This document shows, in pieces, positions 30,387 to 38,923 of a stretch of 64,000 nt of DNA. Under the pieces are notes generated by a model. It was not told the origin of the DNA and did no database searches. It worked only from the letters and a program-made list of their open reading frames with translations. The stretch lies in NCBI RefSeq assembly GCF_963668385.1, contig NZ_OY764327.1, positions 3,630,501 to 3,694,500 of the forward strand, written 5' to 3'. The position numbers and the translations under genes are program-made. Origin of the DNA: an uncultured Carboxylicivirga sp. (GTDB lineage Bacteria; Bacteroidota; Bacteroidia; Bacteroidales; Marinilabiliaceae). Numbering within the stretch: the first letter of the stretch is position 1; each line of letters begins with the position of its first letter.

Positions 30387-31436
30387 CTATTCAATTCTGA
30401 ACTGTGTATGCTTAATCCCTTCGCGGTTGAAGGTGTATAAAACATGTATGGTTTTATCCGATGTTTGAATAATGGCAGGATAACTGAACTGGCCTTTCTC
30501 CTCGTTTTCTAAATCAAACAATTTAGTCCAGATAATACCGTCGGTTGAGTACTCAACATCCAGTATATTTCTACCATAGAACCAGTCAGGACCTTGCTTG
30601 AGCGGATTGTTTACCATTAAAAACAAATCATCATCAATGGCAATGGCATCAATGCCCGAGTTGGAATTCACTACATTAATGGTATCTAATTCGCTCCAGT
30701 TGGTACCTGAGTAATCCGACCATGCAGTTACCACTTTGTTGTGTTTACTTCGGCAAAGCATCTCCAATTTATTATCCGGATGAGGTATAAAAGTGGGTTG
30801 AATCACTTCCAGCTGTTTTGCATTGGGTATTTCAACCATCTTCCAAGTGGTGTCTGCCTCATTAAATATCTCAACATGAGCCCTCCATATATTACCTTCA
30901 ACACTTTCGGTGCTCGATCCACAAATAATCTGACCATCAATCAGCTCAACAGGTTTATTCTTGATTGGGCCCAGAAAACCATCGGGCAAATACACCGGTT
31001 CTGTCCACGATTGACCTTCGTCATCCGAAGTAATCATGGCGCCAAACCACTCACGCGGATTTTTACCCGCTTTGTAGAACAAGTACAGCTTATTGCTCTT
31101 GCTTTTAAACAGTACCGGGTTCCAACAGGCAAGAGTATCGTTATTGATAACAGGCGGTTCAATCAATTGAATCGGTTTCTGCCATTTGTTTTGTGTGTAA
31201 AAAGTCGAATAAATACCCACGTCTTTGGCCCCTTCGTAACTGCCGCCAAACCAGGCGGCAATTAATTGGTTGTTGCTGATCTCTTCCAAAGTAGCCGCAT
31301 GCACACTTGGCGGAATGGTATCGTTATATGCAAATTCCGATTGTAGGTCAATTACCTTAATATCTTTTTTTGTGTTACATGATGTAAGCATCAATAGGGT
31401 AATAAGTACCTGAAGTATAAATGTTGGGTTCTTCAT
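30387..31436 (-). CDS. Sialidase-like six-bladed propeller lipoprotein (BNR/Asp-box)
   Basis: 349 residues; lipoprotein signal LLMLTSCNT (Cys20). Asp-boxes SDDEGQSW and STDGIIW, with VHAATLEEISNNQLIAAWFG, VGIYSTFYTQNKW, WNPVLFKSKSNKLYLFYKAG and LEVIQPTFIPHPDNKLEMLC, place it in the sialidase superfamily. True exo-sialidases (GH33) carry an N-terminal Arg motif (FRIP), which I do not see here, so the substrate may be another acidic or deoxy sugar. It follows GH92 by 133 bp on the same strand and probably belongs to the GH3-GH92 group. Activity unproven. Confidence 0.75.
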   Translation of the reverse strand: MKNPTFILQVLITLLMLTSCNTKKDIKVIDLQSEFAYNDTIPPSVHAATLEEISNNQLIAAWFGGSYEGAKDVGIYSTFYTQNKWQKPIQLIEPPVINNDTLACWNPVLFKSKSNKLYLFYKAGKNPREWFGAMITSDDEGQSWTEPVYLPDGFLGPIKNKPVELIDGQIICGSSTESVEGNIWRAHVEIFNEADTTWKMVEIPNAKQLEVIQPTFIPHPDNKLEMLCRSKHNKVVTAWSDYSGTNWSELDTINVVNSNSGIDAIAIDDDLFLMVNNPLKQGPDWFYGRNILDVEYSTDGIIWTKLFDLENEEKGQFSYPAIIQTSDKTIHVLYTFNREGIKHTQFRIE

Positions 31437-31529
31437 TTTTATATTCTTAACTACAGAGTAATTAGTTTTTAGGATTACAAAGAATCTGTTTTAATCCTAT
31501 AATCTGTGGTTTATTATTTAATGATTGAC

Positions 31530-31571
31530 GATCTAATAATCTATCAGTCTAACAATCTAAAGAATCTAATC
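31530..31571. repeat. Short 8-bp tandem repeat (TCTA core)
   Basis: TCTA recurs five times in the gap between the GH92 and sialidase-like genes, at steps of 8, 8, 8 and 9 bases (GATCTAATAATCTA and so on). No gene or terminator is visible in this 133-bp gap besides this block. Confidence 0.5.
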
Positions 31572-33828
31572 AAGGTCTGTCCTTAATCTCTTTACCAAAC
31601 TCTTTGTTAGGTGTGCTAGCCATTTCAAATACCAACTCACCACCCTTCATAATTTCTTTATATGTGATGTAGGTACGAGTTAAATCTGCTCCGTTTAAGC
31701 TGGCTTTTTGAATGTACACGTTTTCTTTGCTTTGGTTATTGGCTGTAATGGTAAACGATTTATCCTCAGGTAATGTGATAGTAGCCTTATCAAATAAAGG
31801 CGAACCAAATACAAATACACCATCGGCAGGGTTCACCTGGTAAAGTCCCATTGACGATAGTATGTACCAAGCCGACATCTGCCCACAATCTTCATTACCG
31901 CAAATACCATCGGGCTGATCGGTAAACATTTCATCCATAATACGACGCACCAATTGTGCCGTTTTCCATTGCTGTCCGGCAAAGGAATACAAGTAAGGGA
32001 TGTGGTGTCCCGGCTCGTTACCTTGTGCATACATACCAATCAAACCACTGATGTCAGGCGAAGCCATATGTCCCATATCTCCCTCAACAATAAACAGGCT
32101 ATCCAACTTGCTGATAAAAGCTTCATCAGAACCAAATAAATCAATTAAGCCGTGTACATCGTGAGGCACTAGCCAGGTGTATTGCCATGCATTACCTTCG
32201 GTATAATCGCCCCATTCGTGAGTTGATTCAAACGGATTGAAAGGAGTTCGGAAGCTGCCATCAGCTTTAACGGCGCGCATAAAACCGGTTTCCTTGTCAA
32301 AGTATTTTTGATAAGCCAATGCTCTGTTTGAATAGTATTCAGCAACCTCTGGTTGATTTAAGGAGTCGGCCAGCTGTGCTGTACACCAGTCGGCAATGGC
32401 ATATTCCAAAGCTTTAGAAACTGATTCTTTCTCCAATTCGGCCGGAATAAATCCTCTTTCTTTTAAATATTTCACTCCGTAATCATCGCGCATCGATGAT
32501 GCCTGCATGGCTTCCAAAGCTAAAGAAGCATCGATATTTGGGAATCCTTTAAAGATAGCATCAGCTACCACCGGAATAGCCGGAAATCCCACCATACAAT
32601 CGGTTTCGTTACCATGCAAAGGCCAGATGGGTAATTTGCCTTGTTGTTGATAAATGGCCAGCAAGGAGTTAATCATATCCGAAACGCGTTCGGGTTGAGC
32701 AATGGTAAACAAAGGCTGTGCAGCGCGGTACGTATCCCAAAGCGAGAAAATAGTATAGTTGTCGAAGCCGGCGTTTTTGTATACTTTTTTATCGGTTCCA
32801 CGGTAGTCGCCATTGGCATCGTTAAATAAAACGGGTGCTGTGTAGGCATGATAAACCGCAGTGTAAAAGGTACGAAGCTGTGCTTCATCCTTCGATTCAA
32901 CCTTTATTCTTGATAGTTCTTTGTTCCATTTATTTTTGGCTTCAGCTACGGTATTATCAAAGTTCCACCCGGCATTCTCCTGTTTGATATTATCCAATGC
33001 ATTATCGGTACTAACCGGCGATACGCCTACTTTTAATAATACCTCTTCGTTGGCTTTTGTATTGAATGATAGAACAGCCACAATGCTATCTTTAATGGCA
33101 CTTTGTCCTTCAATAGATTTTATGCCATCGAATAGTTGAGCCTGCGTAAATGGTTTATTGGTTTGTAGTGCAAAGAACAAGATCTGATCTTTTGCCCATC
33201 CCGATGATTTACGATATCCAACCACTGTTGAATCATTAATGATGGAGATGGATGATTTGCCCGGGCGATCCCAGCCAATGCCTCGCGCCAGATTAATGGC
33301 AATGCGCGCTTCGTCACTTTCGGGATAAGTGTATTGATGAAAAGCGGTACGTTCGGTTGCCGTTAGTTCTGCCTTAATATTGTATTGAAGCAAATCAACA
33401 CTGTAATAACCTGCTTCGGCGGTTTCTTTGTCGTGCGAATATAACGAAGCATAGCCTCCCAAAGGATTGGTTTTGGTTCCGGGAGTTGACTTAAGCTTGC
33501 CAGTGTAGGGTGTGATTAGGATATCGCCCAAATCGCCAATGCCGGTTCCGCTTAGGTGAGTTTGTGCAAAACCTGTCATGATTGAGTCGGAATAATGATA
33601 GCCCGAGCACCAATCCCATCCCCAGGTATAGTTGGTTGGGCCGGTTTGCACGCCTCCAAACGGAACATGAGCACCCAGAAATACATGTCCGTGATAGTCT
33701 GTTCCAATATACGGATCGACGTAATCAGTCAGTGCGACTTCTTTCTTGCTTTCTTGCTTGTTAGTGCACCCAACACCCATTGTTGCCAGTGCTAAAACTA
33801 CTGCTAGTTTGTATGTTGATTTTATCAT
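31570..33828 (-). CDS. GH92 alpha-mannosidase lipoprotein
   Basis: 752 residues; lipoprotein signal ATMGVGCTN (Cys21). The N-terminal beta-sandwich opens with YVDPYIGTDYHGHVFLGA and PFGGVQTGPTN; the (alpha/alpha)6 domain has YTIFSLWDTYRAAQPL, PLHGNETDCMVGFPA, EGNAWQYTWLVPHDV (general acid Glu region) and GNEDCGQMSAWYILSSMGLY (base and calcium-site region). GH92 enzymes are calcium-dependent, inverting exo-alpha-mannosidases, usually alpha-1,2 to alpha-1,4. With fucosidase, sialidase-like and GH3 genes nearby, a mannose-containing glycan is the likely target. It is encoded between GH3 (267-bp gap) and the sialidase-like gene. Confidence 0.95.
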   Translation of the reverse strand: MIKSTYKLAVVLALATMGVGCTNKQESKKEVALTDYVDPYIGTDYHGHVFLGAHVPFGGVQTGPTNYTWGWDWCSGYHYSDSIMTGFAQTHLSGTGIGDLGDILITPYTGKLKSTPGTKTNPLGGYASLYSHDKETAEAGYYSVDLLQYNIKAELTATERTAFHQYTYPESDEARIAINLARGIGWDRPGKSSISIINDSTVVGYRKSSGWAKDQILFFALQTNKPFTQAQLFDGIKSIEGQSAIKDSIVAVLSFNTKANEEVLLKVGVSPVSTDNALDNIKQENAGWNFDNTVAEAKNKWNKELSRIKVESKDEAQLRTFYTAVYHAYTAPVLFNDANGDYRGTDKKVYKNAGFDNYTIFSLWDTYRAAQPLFTIAQPERVSDMINSLLAIYQQQGKLPIWPLHGNETDCMVGFPAIPVVADAIFKGFPNIDASLALEAMQASSMRDDYGVKYLKERGFIPAELEKESVSKALEYAIADWCTAQLADSLNQPEVAEYYSNRALAYQKYFDKETGFMRAVKADGSFRTPFNPFESTHEWGDYTEGNAWQYTWLVPHDVHGLIDLFGSDEAFISKLDSLFIVEGDMGHMASPDISGLIGMYAQGNEPGHHIPYLYSFAGQQWKTAQLVRRIMDEMFTDQPDGICGNEDCGQMSAWYILSSMGLYQVNPADGVFVFGSPLFDKATITLPEDKSFTITANNQSKENVYIQKASLNGADLTRTYITYKEIMKGGELVFEMASTPNKEFGKEIKDRP

Positions 33829-34000
33829 TTTATAATAGTATTAAGTATGTGTGGCCTCAATGAAAATGAGGTGTGTTTATAAAATTAAGCTTTAGTAAGA
33901 CCGGGAAGCTGAGAACTTGTTTGAAGATCACCCGGCCGCACTTAAGGTTAATAAGTAAACAGGCATCATTTTCATTGTAGTCTTGACTTTCTTTGTTTCG

Positions 34001-34045
34001 TTTCTTGTGTCAAGACAAGAAATGAAAAGCCACCGCGGCTTGAGC
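34001..34045. other. Two adjacent hairpins in the GH3-GH92 gap
   Basis: TTTCTTGT-GTCAAG-ACAAGAAA (34001-34022, perfect 8-bp arms) is followed by AAGCC-ACCGC-GGCTT (34027-34041). The whole gap 33829-34095 is locally richer in G+C than the surrounding genes and holds no gene. It may be a copy of a dispersed element, or a processing/attenuation site between GH3 and GH92. Confidence 0.45.
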
Positions 34046-34095
34046 GGAGAAAATCAGTAATGTATTCTTATGGTATAATAAATTTATGTTTCAAT

Positions 34096-36258
34096 TTATT
34101 TAATAACAAATGTATGTTCCAATACCGCTTCATTGGCATTTTTCGAAACCAGAATCTTGTACTCACCTTTATATAAATTCCATTTGCTACGTTTCAGATC
34201 CCACTTTTGCAAATTGTTTGTGTTGATGGTAAATGAAAGGTTAGAAGCACCGTTTGATTTGATGCTGGTGCGCTTAAAGGCTTTTAGCTCTTTAACAGGC
34301 ATACGATCAATATCAGGATACTGAATATAGATTTGTACTACATCGTCACCATCAAAATCACCTACATTACTAACTTTTACATCAAAAGTAATCTCCTGAT
34401 CTTTTTTATATGCTTTGGCAGGTTGATTGATCCACTCATAATCAAAACGGGTATAACTTAACCCAAAACCGAAGGGATAGGCAACTTCGCCATTAAAATA
34501 ACGATAGGTTCTGTTGGCCATGCTGTAATCTTCGTATGCAGGAAGGTCATTCAACGATTTATAAAAAGTTAATGGTAACTTACCCGATGGTGAAACATCG
34601 CCATAAATAATGTTGGCCAAAGCGGTTCCTCCTTGCTCGCCTGAGTACCACGAGTAAATGATGGCATCGGCATAAGGTGCTACTTCTTCAACATCCAAAG
34701 CACTACCGGCTGTTAGTACAGCAATAATTGGTTTATCATGTGATGCACGTAACTTCTTTAGGAATTTTAAATGAGCTTCGGGTATGCTTAAGTCTTCTTT
34801 ATCGCCACCACTTTTCGATAAAAAGGCATCACCTTCCTCGCCTTCAAAAAGAGGAGTAAGGCCTAAAACAACAACTGATACATCTGACATTCCGGCGCCC
34901 CATATTCCTCCAAAATGTGTAGTGTTGGAGTAGCTTACTCCAAAATCGTATTGAACCGCTGTTCCCGGGCCCGCTTTTGAAACCAGGCCTTCAGCGTATG
35001 TTACCATATTTCCCGACATACCATGATAGTTTCCAACCAATACGCTAATATTGGCTGCGTTCTCACCTAATACCATCATCGAACCAGTTTTACTTCTATC
35101 CAATGGTAAAACTCCATCATTCTTTAAAAGGACCATACTTTTTTCGGCTGCTTTCAAAGCTAAATCAACATGGTAGTTGTTATTAATACTATCCGGACCA
35201 AAAGTTGTATAAGGCGATTCACATGGATCGTCGTAAAAACCAAGTTTAATCTGAGTAACTAAAGTTGTATAAATCGAACGATCAATATCTTTTTCGGTGA
35301 TCAAACCTTGGTTGATAGCATTCATAGCCTCGCGCTGCAAAAGAGGAGAGCAGTCCATGTTAACACCTTGCTTGATAGCTGCAGCTGCAACATCAACAGC
35401 GGTAGGCAATGATTTGTGACGAAGATATATATCATCCAGCGACCAGCAGTCGGTAGTTATCTGTCCTTTAAATTTCCATTCTTTGGTTAAAATGGTTTCC
35501 AACAGGTTTTCGGAAGTACAGCAAGGCTCATCGTTTAAACGATTGTAGCCACACATTACAGCTGAAACTCCGTTATCAACTAAGGTTTTGAAAGCTGGTA
35601 AATAAGTTTCGCGCAAGTCTTTTTCGTCTACTACGGCATTAAATTCATGGCGAACTGCCTCGGGGCCACTATGTGCTGCAAAGTGTTTAGCACAGGCTGA
35701 TATTTTATATTTATCAGGATCGTCGCCTTGCAGTCCATGTATAAAAGCTGTTCCTATTTGTCCGGTTAAGTATGGATCTTCACCATAGGTTTCTTGTCCA
35801 CGTCCCCAGCGTGGATCGCGAAAGATATTAATATTAGGTGTCCAGTAGTTAATACCTAAGTATTGTAATCTTTTATCTTTAGCAATGGCCATATTGTGTT
35901 TGGCACGTGCTTCGGTAGAAATAGCATCTGCTACTTGATTAACTAATACCGGATCAAAAGTGGCAGCCATGGCAATAGCCTGTGGAAAAACAGTGGCTTG
36001 TCCTGCACGTGCCGAGCCATGCAATCCTTCATTCCACCAATTATAATAAGGTATCTGAAGGCGTTCAATAGCCGGAGACGAATAACCTAATAATGATATC
36101 TTTTCTTCTAGCGTTAAAGCCTGTAACAAATCGTTGGCTCTCTCATCAATAGAAAGATTGCTTTCTCTGAATTTTGAATGTTGGCTATAAATGGTTTGAT
36201 TAAATAGCAGCAGTGCTGATACCATAATAAATTGTACATGTAATAGTCTTCGTCTCAT
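34096..36258 (-). CDS. GH3 beta-glycosidase (beta-xylosidase/beta-glucosidase type)
   Basis: 720 residues, signal peptide MRRRLLHVQFIMVSALLLF. GH3 N-terminal barrel: IPYYNWWNEGLHGSARAG, NIFRDPRWGRGQETYGEDPY, ACAKHFAAHSGPE, and nucleophile Asp270 in TTDCWSLDD. The alpha/beta-sandwich domain carries EKSMVLLKNDGVLPLD and GLTPLFEGEEGDAF; a fibronectin-III domain closes the protein (VSNVGDFDGDDVVQIYIQYP). The NWWNEGLHG/TTDCW signature is typical of GH3 xylosidase-type enzymes, but the GH92/GH29 context could equally mean another beta-linked sugar. It is divergent from the ROK repressor gene across 318 bp. Confidence 0.93.
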   Translation of the reverse strand: MRRRLLHVQFIMVSALLLFNQTIYSQHSKFRESNLSIDERANDLLQALTLEEKISLLGYSSPAIERLQIPYYNWWNEGLHGSARAGQATVFPQAIAMAATFDPVLVNQVADAISTEARAKHNMAIAKDKRLQYLGINYWTPNINIFRDPRWGRGQETYGEDPYLTGQIGTAFIHGLQGDDPDKYKISACAKHFAAHSGPEAVRHEFNAVVDEKDLRETYLPAFKTLVDNGVSAVMCGYNRLNDEPCCTSENLLETILTKEWKFKGQITTDCWSLDDIYLRHKSLPTAVDVAAAAIKQGVNMDCSPLLQREAMNAINQGLITEKDIDRSIYTTLVTQIKLGFYDDPCESPYTTFGPDSINNNYHVDLALKAAEKSMVLLKNDGVLPLDRSKTGSMMVLGENAANISVLVGNYHGMSGNMVTYAEGLVSKAGPGTAVQYDFGVSYSNTTHFGGIWGAGMSDVSVVVLGLTPLFEGEEGDAFLSKSGGDKEDLSIPEAHLKFLKKLRASHDKPIIAVLTAGSALDVEEVAPYADAIIYSWYSGEQGGTALANIIYGDVSPSGKLPLTFYKSLNDLPAYEDYSMANRTYRYFNGEVAYPFGFGLSYTRFDYEWINQPAKAYKKDQEITFDVKVSNVGDFDGDDVVQIYIQYPDIDRMPVKELKAFKRTSIKSNGASNLSFTINTNNLQKWDLKRSKWNLYKGEYKILVSKNANEAVLEHTFVIK

Positions 36259-36576
36259 TTTTTCAGCTTTTATTATTGATGAAAATCCAAAATTGATTTA
36301 AAATATTTCTGAAATGAATAATTTATTCGTTTAACGTTAGATGATTTCAAGGTTAAGTTCGGTTTTTTCTGAAGTCTTGTAAAGGATTTGTATGATTAAC
36401 CTTTATGCTTCTAAATAGGGTGTTTACTAACACTAGTACTCTATTTGTTGTAAGGCAAAAGTAGAAATATTTAAAAAAGATTAAGATACTTTTATAAAAA
36501 ATTAATAAAAGTTTTGGTTTAATATTAAAAAAATATACTTTTACATTGTCAAAATTACAAAGCGAAATAAAAGTCT
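36259..36576. promoter_or_regulatory. Divergent control region between GH3 and ROK repressor genes
   Basis: No gene. For the plus-strand repressor gene a TTTG box (36513-36516) and TACTTTTA (36536-36543, 7 of 8 to TAnnTTTG) are 19 bp apart, the standard Bacteroidota spacing, 33 bp before its ATG. For the minus-strand GH3, a perfect TACTTTTG lies at 36456-36463, without a clear -33 box and with a ~190-base leader. Repressor operators could not be told apart from the AT-rich background. Confidence 0.5.
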
Positions 36577-37815
36577 ATGGAATACTTACAATTCGATACT
36601 GAACTTGTGAAGCAACTGGATAAAGTTGAAAAGAAGAAGTATGTTCAGCAAATACGAATTGTTAAGACTTTGTATATGGATGGTTTTCAAACAACATCTA
36701 AGCTTTGTAAACGATTAAAGATAAGTGCTCCTAATATGATGTCGGTTCTTTCAGAGATGTTAGATAATAAAATCATTGAAAAGAAAGGACAGGGCAAATC
36801 AATAGGAGGACGAAAACCTGACTTGTTTGGATTAGTATCTGATGGCTTTTTTATAGTAGCTGTAGAGATGAGCATTTATAAAGTGAGCGTTGCTATTTTT
36901 GATGCAGATCACCAACAAGCTTTTGATACAGAAGAAAAATCACTTATATTAAATAATCAGCCTGAAACGCTTGGTGGTATTGTTGAATTCATCGAATCGG
37001 TTATTGAGCGGTCGGGGATTGATAAATCTAAGTTTTTAGCAGTTGGAATTAGTATGCCTGGTTTAGTTGATTCTTTTAAAGGAGTTAATTATACATATCT
37101 GAATTATGGAAACACTTCAGTTGCTCAATTAATGGAAGAAGCAATTGGTATACCCGTTTATATCGAAAATGATGCTAAAGCAATGGCACTAGCCGAATTT
37201 CGATTAGGAAGTGCTAAAGGGAAAAAGGATATTTTGGTTTTATATCTCGATTGGGGTATAGGATTAGGAATGATATTAAACGGTAATCTTTATCGTGGTA
37301 CATCCGGATTTGCAGGTGAATTTAGTCATATACCAATGGTTGAAAATGGTAAATTATGCCGATGTGGTAAATTAGGATGTATCGAAACAGTAGCTTCAGG
37401 AATACGTGTTTTAGAGTTAGCTGAGGAAGGCGTTAAAGAAGGGAAAACGTCTATTTCAATTGGAGAAAGTGACTCGAAACTTAAGTATTTAGAACTAAAG
37501 AATGTTATTAAATCAGCTCTGGAAGGCGATCAATATGCAATCAAAATTTTGCACGAAACAGGAATAAATCTTGGGAAAGCCATTTCTATTTTAATACAGC
37601 TTTTTAATCCGGAACTAATTGTATTGTGTGGTATGTTGTCGCAATCGGGCGATTTAATTACAACACCCATTCAGCAAGGAATAAATACCCATGCAATGAA
37701 ACAAATTAGTGAAAAAACAAACATTGTTATTACTGAATTTGGAAATAACATAGCCATGTTGGGAGCAGTAGCTGTAGTAATGGAAAATGCTTTTGAAAAG
37801 CATATAGCAAACTAG
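36577..37815 (+). CDS. ROK-family transcriptional repressor (NagC/XylR type)
   Basis: 412 residues. The N-terminus is a winged helix (IVKTLYMDGFQTTSKLCKRL, ISAPNMMSVLSEMLDNKIIE), followed by the ROK fold: VGISMPGLVDSF, GIPVYIENDAKAMALAEF, LVLYLDWGIGLGMILNG and GFAGEFSHIP with the zinc motif CRCGKLGCIE. In the kinase position the substrate-binding ENDAKA is kept, as in sugar-sensing ROK repressors. It likely controls the flanking GH3-GH92 and GH29-SusCD genes in response to a sugar or sugar phosphate. A ROK kinase follows 74 bp downstream. Confidence 0.92.
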   Translation: MEYLQFDTELVKQLDKVEKKKYVQQIRIVKTLYMDGFQTTSKLCKRLKISAPNMMSVLSEMLDNKIIEKKGQGKSIGGRKPDLFGLVSDGFFIVAVEMSIYKVSVAIFDADHQQAFDTEEKSLILNNQPETLGGIVEFIESVIERSGIDKSKFLAVGISMPGLVDSFKGVNYTYLNYGNTSVAQLMEEAIGIPVYIENDAKAMALAEFRLGSAKGKKDILVLYLDWGIGLGMILNGNLYRGTSGFAGEFSHIPMVENGKLCRCGKLGCIETVASGIRVLELAEEGVKEGKTSISIGESDSKLKYLELKNVIKSALEGDQYAIKILHETGINLGKAISILIQLFNPELIVLCGMLSQSGDLITTPIQQGINTHAMKQISEKTNIVITEFGNNIAMLGAVAVVMENAFEKHIAN

Positions 37816-37889
37816 ATTGAACCATAGTTTTTATGAGGGGAAAGCAGTGAAAACTGCACATAAATGCTATTTAGAAAAGTTGGGAAGTT

Positions 37890-38774
37890 ATGAATAAAGA
37901 GTGTTACATTGGCGTTGATATAGGGGGTACAAAAATGCACTTTGCCTATGTTGATCAGGGAAAAGTAGTAAAGCAATTCAGAACATCAACAGATGCTTAT
38001 CGATCAAAAACTGAAATTGTTAATGATTTAATTAACGGTGTCCAAAAATTGATGGATAATAATGTTGCAGGCATTGGAATTGGTGTTCCTGGTTTAATTG
38101 ATGTTGAAAAAGGGATTGTTTATAATGTACAGAATATTCCAGCCTGGAAAAATGTTGAGTTAAAATCAGTATTAACTCAATATTTCAGATTGCCTGTGTT
38201 TATTGGTAACGATGCCAATTGCTTTTTATTAGGAGAGAAATTTTACGGCAAGGGGAAAGCCTATACAAATTTGGTAGCACTTGCTTTGGGTACAGGAGTG
38301 GGTGCTGGTGTGCTGGTAAACGGTCAGTTACATGTTGGAAATTTATCAATGGCTGGTGAATTCGGTGGAATTGGTTATCGCGATGCCGATTTTGAAAACT
38401 ATTGTAGTGGAAAATTCTTTCAACGTGCTTGTAACAGCAATGGTAAAGAGATATCTGAAAAAGCGATAGCCGGTGATGCCGAAGCTGTGAGGCTATTTAA
38501 TGAATTTGGTGAGCATGTCGCTCATTTGTTAGAAACAATAATCTATTCATATGGTCCGGAAGCCATTGTGTTAGGTGGCTCGTTGGCTAATGCATTTAAA
38601 CTTTTTGAACCAGGCATGAAGGAAACATTTAAAAAGTTTCCACATCAAAATGCACTGAATACAACAATAATTGTAAGTTCAGAGAATAATGAAATACCTG
38701 TATTAGGTGCTGCTGCACTGGTACCGTATTATTTGAAAGCTTACAAATCGGAAAATATTTTAGAATCGGCATAA
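37890..38774 (+). CDS. ROK-family sugar kinase
   Basis: 294 residues, no signal, so cytoplasmic. ATP-binding GVDIGGTKMHFAYV; GIGVPGLIDVEKG; substrate loop FIGNDANCFLLGE with the catalytic Asp; phosphate loop ALGTGVGAGVLVNG; AGEFGGIGY; and VLGGSLANAF. The zinc motif CxCGxxGCxE of most ROK kinases is absent: the equivalent stretch reads RDADFENYCSGKFF. It likely phosphorylates a monosaccharide released by the locus (mannose, glucose or N-acetyl-hexosamine). The preceding ROK repressor retains the zinc motif, so the two are not recent duplicates. Confidence 0.88.
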   Translation: MNKECYIGVDIGGTKMHFAYVDQGKVVKQFRTSTDAYRSKTEIVNDLINGVQKLMDNNVAGIGIGVPGLIDVEKGIVYNVQNIPAWKNVELKSVLTQYFRLPVFIGNDANCFLLGEKFYGKGKAYTNLVALALGTGVGAGVLVNGQLHVGNLSMAGEFGGIGYRDADFENYCSGKFFQRACNSNGKEISEKAIAGDAEAVRLFNEFGEHVAHLLETIIYSYGPEAIVLGGSLANAFKLFEPGMKETFKKFPHQNALNTTIIVSSENNEIPVLGAAALVPYYLKAYKSENILESA

Positions 38775-38923
38775 GTGTAACTATTACACGTTAAGCGGTA
38801 GATGTGCTTAATGTAGAGTAATATATTGACAAATAGTATTTAATAGCCTATTATAGTTCAAATTCAGGTGAAAATACTATTAAGAGGAAAGAAAGTAGGA
38901 ATAGTGTTATTCGAAATATAGTG

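Noticed and set aside
30741-31265. 174-residue plus-strand frame
   Set aside because: Antisense to the sialidase-like gene, which has a signal and Asp-boxes; the plus-strand product resembles nothing.
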